A stretch of DNA of 64,000 nucleotides from Nemorincola sp044225795 (GCA_044225795.1 JBGAIF010000006.1:62001-126000); one strand, 5' to 3'. Shown: positions 45,901 through 54,663, counted from the stretch's first letter. Notes: a model not told the origin generated them from the letters alone. Made by a program: numbers and translations.

Positions 45901-46067
45901 CCTGACACAGAAAAAAGCTCATTAAAGGAAGCTGTAACGGGTATGGGCCGATAGGAAATGATGGCACTACCCAGGGAAATTATCCTTAATTCACTGTCGA
46001 TCAGGATATGAAACGGAAACAGCCGTTTGAGTTGTTCTGTTCCAAATGAAAGTATCGTTCCAACCAT
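42906..46067 (-). CDS. hybrid histidine kinase: HNOBA-PAS-PAS-PAS-HisKA-HATPase-REC-HPt
   Basis: Cytosolic sensor of 1053 residues without membrane helices. Residues 1-130 resemble the HNOBA domain that partners H-NOX haem sensors: LFPFHILIDSELRIISLGSA near the start, CIRGNNMILTGHF and ELLFIGSPAD. Three PAS domains follow (about 145-270, 275-400, 405-525), two ending in the DITDR-type PAC motif. HisKA: FLANMSHEIRTPMTGILGI with the phosphorylated His. ATPase: NLLSNALKFT, DTGIGI, GGTGLGLTICKNL. Receiver: LVAEDVELNQFLV and LILMDIQMPEMDG. HPt: VAKVAHKMKSSID. I see no H-NOX gene nearby. Its position before the acyltransferase and next to the EPS locus suggests regulation of that locus. Confidence 0.92.
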   Translation of the reverse strand: MVGTILSFGTEQLKRLFPFHILIDSELRIISLGSAIISYRPIPVTASFNELFSVSGSDLVSFERLKQAPGKQLDVCIRGNNMILTGHFETTDSGEELLFIGSPADKNGRDYDFARKDAVINNLHSASKETHPKDNLAHLLFLVKNLESGIVIESKDHKIVLANEKFCSFIRTRLTPDELEGINYKELTIHNKNIYKHPDKEIQRVEEILQAQVPVVDETIALSNGSYYKRDFTPIIIDGQYEGHIWQYMDVTEQVSAEKKLEEQKVFYENVLNNIPAEIATYNLNHEYLFINPTSIRDKELRKWMIGKRDEDLCIYRNKPMSIAEDRRAVFNKVLESKRLHTWEEKIILPDGSVEYYLRNMYPVLNDNNEVVQVIGFGLNITDRKKIEDQVKLNEKRYRDLFNYSQAYICTHDLHGRLLTVNPAICNLLGYKQEELTGMFLSDFLPKEDIKSFYTEYLEKVINNGTATGILKVVGKDNKHSFLLYKNFTVQEENSEPYIIGFSQDITDRITTENELLQTKQVSEDVHRAKETFLANMSHEIRTPMTGILGIANLLSKTGLDAQQRKFTKLISESANNLLTIVNDVLDIEKIAAGKLELESIPFRLEDKVFTTLQSFQFKAEDKNINLILNSSLAEDLVVIGDPYRLSQILNNLLSNALKFTTEGEISINLDYKKNESKKVTIEIQVQDTGIGIKAEKLSQIFNPFVQATIDTTRKYGGTGLGLTICKNLVEMQGGRITVNSKINEGTTFSFYIPYEKGDVSLIPEENKEELNFKDLESIRILVAEDVELNQFLVRHILEGWGCEVTIVANGKDAVDSVRKHHYDLILMDIQMPEMDGITATKLIRALNIPEKPVVDKSTITKKIRTINAKDKSSIPIIALTANALKGDGNKYLSIGMDGYITKPYTEEKLFTVINQIVKTNDKFRLKLTPSGGKGQYDIVVENKEEKLFDLSMINIIGKDDPAFVKKIISIFLDTMPTSLANLMKASDEKNYEQVAKVAHKMKSSIDSMGITPLKDIIRELETVTEGNERTEFLLETVKNTMNKVFTQMKPFV

Positions 46068-46279
46068 ATATGAGGCGACAGATGTTTTGCTCTACAATTA
46101 CTTCAGTGCACCCTGAATTTAGTTTACACTAATATATTATATAACCTTTCAAAGGTATATTTTATTATTCAAAAAGTAGATCGGTCAAGGATATAAATAA
46201 TGTAATTGACCTGTTAATTAGAGAGTACAGGCCGTTATTGTTATTTTTGGATCAGGCGACATTGTCACCGGTATCGATC

Positions 46280-47965
46280 ATGAACAATTACGAAATAGCT
46301 GACCATTTTTCCCTTTTATCTAAGTTAATGGATATTCATGGTGAGAACAGCTTTAAATCAAAGTCATATAGTATAGCGGCATTTAATATAGAACGGCTGC
46401 CGGCTGAGGCAACAGGTATGAGTGATGCAGAACTGTTTGCTCAGAAGGGTATAGGTGAATCGACCGGCAAGAAGATAAGGGAGCTGCAACATACCGGGCG
46501 TTTGGCCCAGCTTGATGAGATCATTGCCATTACTCCGCCCGGAATACTGGAAATGCTCGAAATAAAAGGGCTGGGGCCTAAAAAGATCGCGGTGATATGG
46601 AAGGAGCTAGGTATAGAATCTCTGGGGGAGCTGGAATATGCCTGCAATGAGAACAGGCTTACTGCATTGAAAGGATTCGGGGCCAAGACGCAGGAGAGTG
46701 TATTACAGAATATAGTTTATTTCAGGCAGAACCAGGGCTTTCACCTGTGGGCTGAGGTAGAAGATTTCGCCAGGTCTGTATTGCAGCAGATGCTGCAGGG
46801 ACATCCCGGAGACCGGTTCTCACTTACGGGCCCATTCCGGATGCAGGACGATGTGGTCGAGTACGTAGATATGGTGACGGATACCGATCCGGGCATCCTG
46901 AATATGGAATTCTCGGTGATACCAGAGGTCAGGATCGCAGAGGATAGTAATACGCTTACAGTGCAAATGCCGGGACAGCCCAAACTAAGGTTCCATCATA
47001 CCTCTAAAGAGGAGTATTATAAGACACTGTTTGATACGACCGGTTCGGAAGAGTTTTTGGCCGCGTTCAATACGAAGTATAAAGTGCCGGAAGCACCCGA
47101 AAGCGAGGAAGCCATCTTCTCGCTTAATGGTCTTTCATTTGTCCCTCCTATGCTTCGCGGAACTGCAATGGTGCTTGAAAAGGCAAAAGAGAATAAGCTA
47201 CCCGATCTGATAATGCCGGGTGACATCAGGGCTATCATACATTCACACTCTACATGGAGTGATGGGGTACACACCATAGAACAAATGGCGAAGGCAGCCA
47301 TAGATAGGGGGCTTCAGTATATGGTTATCAGTGACCATTCCCAAACGGCTTTTTATGCAGGTGGGCTGAAGCCGGAACAAGTGGCTGCCCAACACCAGGA
47401 GGTAGATGCTCTTAATGCAAAACTGGCACCTTTTAAAATATTCAAGAGTATAGAGTCGGATATACTGGGAGATGGTAGCCTTGATTATCCACTACAGGTG
47501 CTTAATACCTTCGACCTGGTAATAGCCAGTGTACATAGTAACCTGAAAATGTCGGAGGAGAAGGCTACTGAGCGGATGTTGGCAGCAGTAAGGAACCCTT
47601 TTACAGCAATATTAGGACATCCCACGGGCAGGTTGTTATTGTCGCGCAAGGGATATCCGTTGGACCATAAGGCTATTATTGACGCATGTTTCGAGCATAA
47701 TGTTGTTGTAGAGATCAACGCACATCCACGCCGCCTGGATCTGGACTGGCGATGGATCACCTATGCGCTTGAAAAAGGTGTTTTGTTGTCTGTTGACCCT
47801 GACGCACACTCTGTAGAAGGATTTAAGGACACTTACTATGGTGTGATGGCAGCACAAAAGGGTGGGCTGGAGGCCAGGTATAATCTCAGTAGCTTTACCC
47901 TGCAGCAATTTGAAGAGTTTTTGGTGAAGTACCGTACTAAACGGCAATCTGTAATAAGTGCGTAA
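46280..47965 (+). CDS. PolX-like protein with worn polymerase site and intact PHP nuclease
   Basis: Family X DNA polymerase/PHP exonuclease layout. The start is the ATG at 46280 (MNNYEIADHFSLLSKL); an ATG at 46238 lies inside the -7 box (TATTTTTG, 46242-46249). Helix-hairpin-helix motifs are normal (LEIKGLGPKKIAVIWKELGI). The nucleotidyl transfer site, usually GSxRRG followed by GDxD, reads GPFRMQDDVVEYVDMVTD: Ser, both Gly/Arg signature residues and the first aspartate are lost. The C-terminal PHP domain keeps its metal ligands: IIHSHSTWSDG, VISDHSQTAF, IESDILGDGSLDYP, VIASVHSN, ILGHPTGR, VVEINAHPRR and DPDAHS. It is likely a nuclease without polymerase activity. Confidence 0.88.
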   Translation: MNNYEIADHFSLLSKLMDIHGENSFKSKSYSIAAFNIERLPAEATGMSDAELFAQKGIGESTGKKIRELQHTGRLAQLDEIIAITPPGILEMLEIKGLGPKKIAVIWKELGIESLGELEYACNENRLTALKGFGAKTQESVLQNIVYFRQNQGFHLWAEVEDFARSVLQQMLQGHPGDRFSLTGPFRMQDDVVEYVDMVTDTDPGILNMEFSVIPEVRIAEDSNTLTVQMPGQPKLRFHHTSKEEYYKTLFDTTGSEEFLAAFNTKYKVPEAPESEEAIFSLNGLSFVPPMLRGTAMVLEKAKENKLPDLIMPGDIRAIIHSHSTWSDGVHTIEQMAKAAIDRGLQYMVISDHSQTAFYAGGLKPEQVAAQHQEVDALNAKLAPFKIFKSIESDILGDGSLDYPLQVLNTFDLVIASVHSNLKMSEEKATERMLAAVRNPFTAILGHPTGRLLLSRKGYPLDHKAIIDACFEHNVVVEINAHPRRLDLDWRWITYALEKGVLLSVDPDAHSVEGFKDTYYGVMAAQKGGLEARYNLSSFTLQQFEEFLVKYRTKRQSVISA

Positions 47966-49847
47966 GAAGAAAGAACAAAAAGTAATACCAACTGTCACTA
48001 AGGCAGCCGGAAACGATAGGATACTCCTTTTGTTTCTTGTTCTTGTGTCGGTTGTATTGTATGCCAACACATTGGTGAATGGGTTTGTGTTTGACGATCA
48101 GGTCATGGTCACCAATAATAAGTTTGTAACGAAGGGTATTTCTGCTATTCCGCAGCTCCTTAGTACTCCGCACCAGTTTGGTTATGGCACGATACATAAT
48201 GATGAATATCGTCCTTTATCTTTAGTCATATTTGCTATCATTTTTCAGTTCTTTGAATTGAATGCTTTGCCATATCATCTTTTGAATATCCTTGTTTTTG
48301 CCGGCGGTGTAGTGCTTCTGTTTCGCTTTCTTGTTGCAGTACTTGGCAAAGAGCAAACCTATATTGCCTTTATAGCATCGTTGTTGTTTGCTGTTCACCC
48401 CGTGCATACAGAGGTGGTAGCCAACATAAAAAGCTGCGATGAGTTGATGTGCTTTGCATTGGCAATCGGGAGTTTTCTTTTATTTCTCAGGTATGCTATT
48501 GGAGGGAAAGTAATATTATTGGTTTGTGGCGTGGTTTGTTTCTTTTTATCGTTGCTGTCTAAAGAAACCGCGGTAACCTTTAATGCCATTATTCCTTTTG
48601 TTCTTTTTTTACATGGTCATGATAGAAAGAGGAGTGTTGTCATCTCTGTTCTTTTATTGATTGCAACTGCCACCTTCCTGGCAATAAGGTACAAAGTGCT
48701 CGTTGACTACCATGTATATAACCCGTCACAGATCAATGTAATTGAGAATGCATTGGTAAAGAAGGGGTTGCCATATGAGTCACGACTGGCGACTGCCATA
48801 CTCATAATGGGGTACTATCTGAAGTTGCTGTTGATCCCATATCCGCTACTCTGTGATTATTCAGTCAATACCATCCACTTTACTCATTTTAGTGATCCGC
48901 TCGTATTGTTAACGGTATCGGCGTATATAGCTCTTGCCGGGCTGATGATCTACCGCCTGGCCAAAGACAGAAAAGATAGGCTGGCATTTGGTATTTTTTT
49001 CTTCATTGCAACTATTGTGCTGTTCTCGAACATCTTTGTTACGATAAAGGCTACATTGGGCGAACGGTTTCTATATTTTCCATCAGTCGGGTATTGTCTG
49101 GTTTTTGCAGTTTTGCTTGAGCGGCTTGGTAGCATAAAAAAAACAGTAATTGCTTATGTGAAGCAGCCGGGGATAGCAGTGGTATTGGTATTTGCAGGTC
49201 TTTCTTATTCGGCTATAACCATAGCAAGGAATCTGGATTGGAAAGATGATATGACCTTGTTTTCTACAGACGTTGAAAAAGCGCCGGAGAATGCACGCCT
49301 GCAATTTTTTGTAGGGTATAATCTTTTTGTTGCGGCTAAGAAAACAGACAATCCGGATGCCGGCAGGAGCCTGGCGATCCGGTCTCTTGACTATCTGTCA
49401 AGATCGGCTGTTTTATGCCCCGATTACTTCTTTATAGAGACGAACCTGGGAGCGACCTATTTCTACCTGAATAGGTTTGACTCGGCTGAAGTTCATAACA
49501 AGAAAGCCCTGGCTCTGGAACCGGAAGATATTAACGGGGCGAATAATTTAGCAGCTGTATCTATAAGGCTCAAAAAGTACAGGCAAGGGGTAGATGTTTG
49601 TATGAATGCCCTGAGATTTGATAAGAACAATTTCATATCGCTTGTGAATCTCGGAGTGTGTTATTACAAACTGGACCAATATGACTTGGCGATTTACTAT
49701 CTGAACAGGGCTATTGCTATTGATCCGGCCGCTGAAGCTCCTTATGGAGTACTTGCACGGGTATACAAGGATAAAGGTATTCCCGATTCTGCGCGCAAGT
49801 ATGAATTTGCGGAGCAGCAGTTCAATCCCCGTTTCCATCTGAATTAA
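47958..49847 (+). CDS. TMTC-like membrane protein with TPR repeats, copy 2
   Basis: Product of 629 residues from a GTG at 47958, eight bases inside the end of the PolX-like gene. Ten or more membrane helices, the first loop with NGFVFDDQVMVTNNKFVTKG, then NDEYRPLSLVIFAIIF and FAVHPVHTEVVANIKSCDEL, which align with the TMTC/GT-C pattern. From about residue 480 TPR motifs follow (ETNLGATYFYLNRFDSAEVH, VNLGVCYYKLDQYDLAIYYL). Closely related to the next gene and more distantly to 11374-13323. The 'DD' motif of the first loop is kept. A protein or lipid glycosyltransferase role is inferred. Confidence 0.82.
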   Translation: MRKKKEQKVIPTVTKAAGNDRILLLFLVLVSVVLYANTLVNGFVFDDQVMVTNNKFVTKGISAIPQLLSTPHQFGYGTIHNDEYRPLSLVIFAIIFQFFELNALPYHLLNILVFAGGVVLLFRFLVAVLGKEQTYIAFIASLLFAVHPVHTEVVANIKSCDELMCFALAIGSFLLFLRYAIGGKVILLVCGVVCFFLSLLSKETAVTFNAIIPFVLFLHGHDRKRSVVISVLLLIATATFLAIRYKVLVDYHVYNPSQINVIENALVKKGLPYESRLATAILIMGYYLKLLLIPYPLLCDYSVNTIHFTHFSDPLVLLTVSAYIALAGLMIYRLAKDRKDRLAFGIFFFIATIVLFSNIFVTIKATLGERFLYFPSVGYCLVFAVLLERLGSIKKTVIAYVKQPGIAVVLVFAGLSYSAITIARNLDWKDDMTLFSTDVEKAPENARLQFFVGYNLFVAAKKTDNPDAGRSLAIRSLDYLSRSAVLCPDYFFIETNLGATYFYLNRFDSAEVHNKKALALEPEDINGANNLAAVSIRLKKYRQGVDVCMNALRFDKNNFISLVNLGVCYYKLDQYDLAIYYLNRAIAIDPAAEAPYGVLARVYKDKGIPDSARKYEFAEQQFNPRFHLN

Positions 49848-49887
49848 TAGGAAAACATGCTACATTAGATGTATAAAATAATTGTAG

Positions 49888-51798
49888 TTGGCTAAGAAGC
49901 ATATAAAAGAAAACCCCACAGAGGCGATACCAACATCGGGAGGTGTTTTCTCTGTAATCCCTACATGGAAGGTATCTATCGTACTTGCTATACTGTCCAT
50001 ACTATTATATGCTAATTCTCTCAGAAATGGTTTTGCAGTAGATGACCCTCACGTGATCACTAAGAATACGTTGGTGAACAAAGGTTTTGCCTCGATATCT
50101 GAGTTGATAAGGACGCCGCATTTCTATGGGTACATGAAGCCCGAGAATGATACATACAGGCCCTTGTCTCTTGTCTCGTTTGCTATTGAATACGGACTAT
50201 GGGGAGAAGACCCTTTTTACTTTCATTTACTGAATATTCTTTTTTATGCGGGATGTGTTGTCCTGTTGTTTACTTTTCTCAAAAGACTATTTGATAAAAC
50301 ATATCCGGGACTTGCTTTCATCGCTTCTTTATTGTTTGCGCTTCATCCGATACACACAGAGGTGGTGGCCAATATTAAGAGCAGGGATGAGCTGTATTGT
50401 TTTTTCTTCGCGTTCATTGGCCTCCATGTGTTTCTGAGCTATACACGTTCCGGGAAGTTATGGTTGTTGTTTGCCGGTGGGCTATCTGTTTTCTTGTCGT
50501 TATTGTCGAAGGAGACGTCAGCAACATTCCTCGCCGTGGTTCCGGTTATCTTTTTCTTTTATGGGAGTGACGACAGAAAACGCAGTTTACTGGCAACCGG
50601 CTCTGTGATTGTGGCCTTTGTGGCTTTTATGTTGTTGAGAAAGATGGTACTGGCTCTGTATCATGCTGACCAGGGTGGGATAATAGATTTCATTGATAAC
50701 CAACTGGCCAAACCCGGATTGTCCTATGTTACCAGGCTGGCGACTGCAGTTCTGGCTTTGGGTTATTACCTGAAGCTGGTCATTGTTCCATATCCATTGT
50801 CGTGGGATTATGCCTACAACACTATTCCCTTCGTTTCCTTTGGCGATGTTCGTGTATTGGCAGTGCTGGCTGTTTATTTGTTTCTGCTTGTATTTAGCAT
50901 CAAACGGTTGCTTACGAAAAGCAAAGACCCTTTGGCCCTTGGCATCCTCTTCTTCCTCATTACACTGTTCATTGTTTCGAATATCCCTTTCCTGATAGGT
51001 TCAGTAGTAGGGGAGCGGTTGTTGTTCTTCCCTTCGGTGGGGTTTTGTATCGTAGTGGCGTTTCTATTGACAAGGTGGGCCGGAAAAAGCGCTCTTATGG
51101 AGATGATGAAGGACAAAAAAGTTCTGAGTGTTCTATTTCCTGTTTTTTTTATTTATGCAACCATTACAGTGGGAAGGAACCCTGATTGGGTTGATGATGC
51201 TACTATATATTTCACAGATGTGGTGAAGCATCCTGAGAATGCGCGTATGAATGAGTATGTAGGTGCGGAACTGATCAACAATATTGCGCCGAACGAAAAA
51301 GATCCGGTTAAGTTCAGACAATTGATGGATTCAGCTATTGGTTATTTCAGGACGGCATTGGCTATCTATCCGGACTATGAAGTGGCAGAATGGAACATCG
51401 GGCATTCATTTGGTGTTCTCGGACAGTTTGATTCGGCTGAGGTGCATAACCTTAGGGCCAACAAGCTAATGCCAAAGAATACCGATATAGTATATAATCT
51501 TGCCAGGCTGTATTATGCATGGAAAAAATATCCCCAGGCGATATACTGGAATAAGCGAATGCTGGAGCTGATGCCACAGAATAACATCACGAATGGCAAT
51601 ATGAGTTTTGCCTATATGGATGCAGGCATATATGATACTGCTATATACTATGCCCGCAAGACCCTTGCTAATGACGGAGGGCAGTTTGTGGTAGGGTATG
51701 AGATCATGGCGCGGGCATATAAAGCGCTTGGCAACAATGACTCAGCAATGAAGTACCTCTTCATAGCGCAGAGAAACAACCCGAATTTCAGGTTTTAA
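49888..51798 (+). CDS. TMTC-like membrane protein with TPR repeats, copy 3
   Basis: Product of 636 residues with a TTG start at 49888 (TTG GCT AAG AAG); no in-frame ATG or GTG lies close by and the frame is closed just upstream. Same layout as copy 2: SLRNGFAVDDPHVITKNTLV, ENDTYRPLSLVSFAIEYGLW, FALHPIHTEVVANIKSRDEL, then C-terminal TPRs (EWNIGHSFGVLGQFDSAEVH). Copies 2 and 3 share long blocks, including VVANIKS, SLLSKET.ATF and the DSAEVHN segment, so this is a tandem duplication. Both end with a similar motif (YEFAEQQFNPRFHLN; LFIAQRNNPNFRF). Confidence 0.82.
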   Translation: MAKKHIKENPTEAIPTSGGVFSVIPTWKVSIVLAILSILLYANSLRNGFAVDDPHVITKNTLVNKGFASISELIRTPHFYGYMKPENDTYRPLSLVSFAIEYGLWGEDPFYFHLLNILFYAGCVVLLFTFLKRLFDKTYPGLAFIASLLFALHPIHTEVVANIKSRDELYCFFFAFIGLHVFLSYTRSGKLWLLFAGGLSVFLSLLSKETSATFLAVVPVIFFFYGSDDRKRSLLATGSVIVAFVAFMLLRKMVLALYHADQGGIIDFIDNQLAKPGLSYVTRLATAVLALGYYLKLVIVPYPLSWDYAYNTIPFVSFGDVRVLAVLAVYLFLLVFSIKRLLTKSKDPLALGILFFLITLFIVSNIPFLIGSVVGERLLFFPSVGFCIVVAFLLTRWAGKSALMEMMKDKKVLSVLFPVFFIYATITVGRNPDWVDDATIYFTDVVKHPENARMNEYVGAELINNIAPNEKDPVKFRQLMDSAIGYFRTALAIYPDYEVAEWNIGHSFGVLGQFDSAEVHNLRANKLMPKNTDIVYNLARLYYAWKKYPQAIYWNKRMLELMPQNNITNGNMSFAYMDAGIYDTAIYYARKTLANDGGQFVVGYEIMARAYKALGNNDSAMKYLFIAQRNNPNFRF

Positions 51799-51877
51799 CG
51801 TTCATAGGCATATGGTGGCACGGTTCTATTGCAGATACCGTGAGACATACTATTGTTAACCACCTAAAATCGATGTT

Positions 51878-52273
51878 ATGAACAACCTGATGGTTCTTGA
51901 TGAAAAGGCGAAGAACAGAATTGGTATCATATGCTTCGTGCCTATTGTTGCGTTCGCCATCTGTTTTGTGTATTACATGATACTTTTACTGCCCATGACA
52001 GACGGGCATAATGTACCGGCAGCTATGGTAGGTATCACGCACAACAACTACGATGTGCTGCTGGTAATGCTGGCAATTGCGGCCACCATCACAGCCCCTA
52101 TATTCATCTATTGCCTGGTGCTGCTGGCCAGATTCAGGCATCTGAACGCTGCCGATAAGCTGATGTGGATAGTGTTCCTGTCTGTGCTGGCACCGGTAGC
52201 TTCGGCTTTGTTCTGGCTGCTGATGATCAGGAAGGCTCCGAAGTATTTGCCCACATACCCGGATATAGCGTGA
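51878..52273 (+). CDS. small membrane protein, PLDc_N-like end
   Basis: Product of 131 residues with three hydrophobic segments (IGIICFVPIVAFAICFVYYM, about residue 58-85, and LMWIVFLSVLAPVASALFWL). The last part, with ADKLMWIV and FWLLMIRKAPKYLPTYP, resembles the short PLDc_N membrane module, but I am not sure. An AGG-less leader, its own gap of 79 bases to the preceding gene, and a hairpin after it suggest it may be its own unit. Function unknown. Confidence 0.7.
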   Translation: MNNLMVLDEKAKNRIGIICFVPIVAFAICFVYYMILLLPMTDGHNVPAAMVGITHNNYDVLLVMLAIAATITAPIFIYCLVLLARFRHLNAADKLMWIVFLSVLAPVASALFWLLMIRKAPKYLPTYPDIA

Positions 52274-52280
52274 TAACAAA

Positions 52281-52305
52281 AAGCCATGGCTTGTGGTCAT
52301 GGCTT
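52281..52305 (-). terminator. intrinsic terminator between convergent genes
   Basis: Stem AAGCCATG / CATGGCTT (8 bp, 9-base loop). On the minus strand it is followed by TTTTTG, which makes it a good terminator for the RmlD-like gene; on the plus strand the T-run is missing. Confidence 0.7.
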
Positions 52306-52323
52306 CCGATATTACGAGGCTGG

Positions 52324-53196
52324 TCAGCCTACCTGTTCTTTCATGTAGCTATCAATATTCCCAAATAGAAAATCGGGGTATTCTGAGGAGAATTTTGCCT
52401 TTACAAAACCGCCCAGTAACGGACGGGCGGCAGGCTGCTTCATATCTGCAGTGCTCATAGGTACCAGGTCGTACTCTGCACCCGGGAAATAACTAAGCAC
52501 CCTAAGTGCCAGTTCCACACGGTTCATATAGTCTGTGCCGCCCACATGGTAGATCCCCTTCTTATTATCCCTGAGCAGCAGGAACATCACACGGGCTATA
52601 TCCCATGCATTGGCAGGCGATGCATATTGGTCATACGGCAACTTCAGGGTCAGTTTTTGCTTGTTCTTACATTGTTCTACTATACGGGCTACAAAGTTCT
52701 TACCACGTATCTCATTGCCATAGACATTCGTTACACGCAACACCAGTGCATCATTCAATTCACGAAGCACCATCTGCTCTGCTTCCAGCTTATGAGCGGC
52801 ATATACACTGATGGGATTCACCGGAGCATCTTCAGTATAAGGGCCATGTTTACCATCAAATACATAGTCTGTGGAAATATAGACCATGCGGGCATTGCAT
52901 TGCTTAGCCAGCTTTATGAGATTGATGGTGCTCTGCACTGTTTTCTGATAGCTTTCTTCCTGGTTGGTCTCGCAGTAGTCCACATGAGTGAGGGCACCGC
53001 AATGCACAATTACATCAGGATTAAAACCCACCACATCAAAATTGTCGGCGTGGCCTTCGTTGAGGGTATCGTAAAAGACCGTGTTGTCGGTAGGGTAGGA
53101 GAAATAGGAGCCTATGGCGTTCCATCCCTGTTCCGTAAAGTGTTTCAGGCAGTTGCCGCCTACAAGACCGGATGCACCGGAGATAAATACTTTCAT
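52324..53196 (-). CDS. RmlD-like SDR family reductase
   Basis: Extended short-chain dehydrogenase of 290 residues, in the dTDP-4-dehydrorhamnose reductase/sugar reductase group. Cofactor motif MKVFISGASGLVGGNCLKHF; HCGALTHVDYCE (the 'A.T.VD..E' of RmlD), MVYISTDYVFDGKHGPYTED, and the catalytic YxxxK in SVYAAHKLEAEQMVL. VTNVYGNEIRGKNFVARI and ASPANAWDIARVMFLLLRDN complete the family pattern. There are no rmlABC neighbours, so it might reduce another 4-keto sugar. Terminators lie on both sides. Confidence 0.85.
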   Translation of the reverse strand: MKVFISGASGLVGGNCLKHFTEQGWNAIGSYFSYPTDNTVFYDTLNEGHADNFDVVGFNPDVIVHCGALTHVDYCETNQEESYQKTVQSTINLIKLAKQCNARMVYISTDYVFDGKHGPYTEDAPVNPISVYAAHKLEAEQMVLRELNDALVLRVTNVYGNEIRGKNFVARIVEQCKNKQKLTLKLPYDQYASPANAWDIARVMFLLLRDNKKGIYHVGGTDYMNRVELALRVLSYFPGAEYDLVPMSTADMKQPAARPLLGGFVKAKFSSEYPDFLFGNIDSYMKEQVG

Positions 53197-53229
53197 ACCA
53201 TTAGGTTGGTTAATGATCTTTTTATTATA

Positions 53230-53261
53230 AAAACTGCCCTATATAAATATAGAGCAGTTTT
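53230..53261 (-). terminator. terminator of the alpha-oxoamine synthase gene
   Basis: Hairpin with 14-position arms, AAAACTGCCCTATA (53230-53243) with TATAGAGCAGTTTT (53248-53261), one mismatch, loop of four. It lies 25 bases past the stop at 53287 on the minus strand and continues TATAATAAA there. Confidence 0.7.
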
Positions 53262-53286
53262 GTTTATTCTTCAATAAAGTTCAATA

Positions 53287-54537
53287 CTAAGCAGGAACAC
53301 CTACATTAGGCATTTCCTGCGGATACAGCTTCTTTTCGAGCTTCTCGCGCACTGCATCGAATGCTGCCAGTGTCTCGTCGATATCCTGGTCGGTATGAGC
53401 GGCAGTAGGTATGATGCGGAGCTCTATCTGTCCCTTTGGTATCACCGGGTACACGATAACCGAACAGAAGATATTGTAGTTCTCGCGCATGTCATACGTC
53501 AGTTGCACAGCATCGTACAGGCCACCCTTCATGAACACAGGTGTAACCGGGGTATTGGTAGTACCCAGGTCGTAACCACGCTCACGGAAGCCATTCTGCA
53601 GCCTGCGCACATTGTGCCACAGTTTTTCACGAAGTTCAGGCCTGCTGCGGAGCAGTTCCAGGCGCTTCAGGTTGCCGGCAACAAATGCGTTAGGCAATGA
53701 CTTGGCATATATCTGCGACCTCATGTTGTAACGGAGGAAGGTCAGTATCTTCTTATCTGCGGCAAGGAAACCACCAATGCTGGCCATAGACTTGGCGAAA
53801 GTAGAGAAGTAGATATCTATATCGCCGATGCAGTCCTGCTCGTCGCCGATACCGGCTCCTGTCTTACCCATAGTGCCGAAACCATGCGCATCATCTACAA
53901 ACAAGCGGAACTCGTACCTGTCTCTCAGTTGGGCGATCTCTTTGATCTTGCCCTGGTTGCCCGACATACCGAACACACCTTCTGTGATCACCAGGATACC
54001 GCCACCTGTCTTCTTCACCATTTCAGTGGCACGGGCCAGTTGCTTTTCGCAATCGGCTACATCATTGTGTTTATATACATATCTGTGGCTCGGTACCAGG
54101 CGGAGACCGTCAATGATACAAGCGTGAGATTCTGCGTCATATACTATTACATCGTGGCGGCCGCAGAGTGTATCTATGGTAGATACCATACCCTGGTAGC
54201 CAAAGTTGAACAGCATTGCTGATTCTTTGCCTACAAAGGCAGCCAGTTCGTTCTCCAGTTGCTCGTGGATGTCTGAGTTACCACTCATCATACGTGCGCC
54301 CATAGGAGAGGCCAGGCCATACTTAGCGGCAGCTTCAGCGTCGGCCTTACGAACCTCGGGGTGGTTGGCCAGTCCCAGGTAGTTGTTGAGGCTCCATACG
54401 ATCTTCTCCTTACCGCGGAATTTCATGCGGTTACCTATTTCACCTTCCAGCTTCGGGAATGCGAAATATCCCGGTGATTTTTCTGCGTAGTCGCCTATTG
54501 GTCCTAACCTGTTCTCAAATTTTGCAAAAATGTCCAT
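53287..54537 (-). CDS. alpha-oxoamine synthase, probable serine palmitoyltransferase
   Basis: PLP enzyme of the KBL/AONS/SPT group, joining an amino acid to an acyl-CoA with loss of CO2. Family motifs: WSLNNYLGLANHPEVRKA, GARMMSGNSDIHEQLENELA, FNFGYQGMVSTIDTL, DAESHACIIDG, LFVDDAHGFGTMGKTGAGI, and the Schiff-base lysine in FSTFAKSMASIGGFL. Length 416 and N-terminus are closest to Bacteroidota serine palmitoyltransferase, which makes the 3-ketodihydrosphingosine base of sphingolipids; KBL and BioF have a different N-terminal part. No sphingolipid-pathway or biotin gene is adjacent, so SPT is a likely but not certain assignment. Confidence 0.85.
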   Translation of the reverse strand: MDIFAKFENRLGPIGDYAEKSPGYFAFPKLEGEIGNRMKFRGKEKIVWSLNNYLGLANHPEVRKADAEAAAKYGLASPMGARMMSGNSDIHEQLENELAAFVGKESAMLFNFGYQGMVSTIDTLCGRHDVIVYDAESHACIIDGLRLVPSHRYVYKHNDVADCEKQLARATEMVKKTGGGILVITEGVFGMSGNQGKIKEIAQLRDRYEFRLFVDDAHGFGTMGKTGAGIGDEQDCIGDIDIYFSTFAKSMASIGGFLAADKKILTFLRYNMRSQIYAKSLPNAFVAGNLKRLELLRSRPELREKLWHNVRRLQNGFRERGYDLGTTNTPVTPVFMKGGLYDAVQLTYDMRENYNIFCSVIVYPVIPKGQIELRIIPTAAHTDQDIDETLAAFDAVREKLEKKLYPQEMPNVGVPA

Positions 54538-54663
54538 ATGTACTATGTTTACTATGCTTTACAGTTAATAAATAAATGCAGGGCGAAATTAATAAAAATA
54601 TAACTGCTGTCGGCCTGTATAATTTACACCTTTGTGTGGATAAAGTCAAAACCTGTGTTTTTT

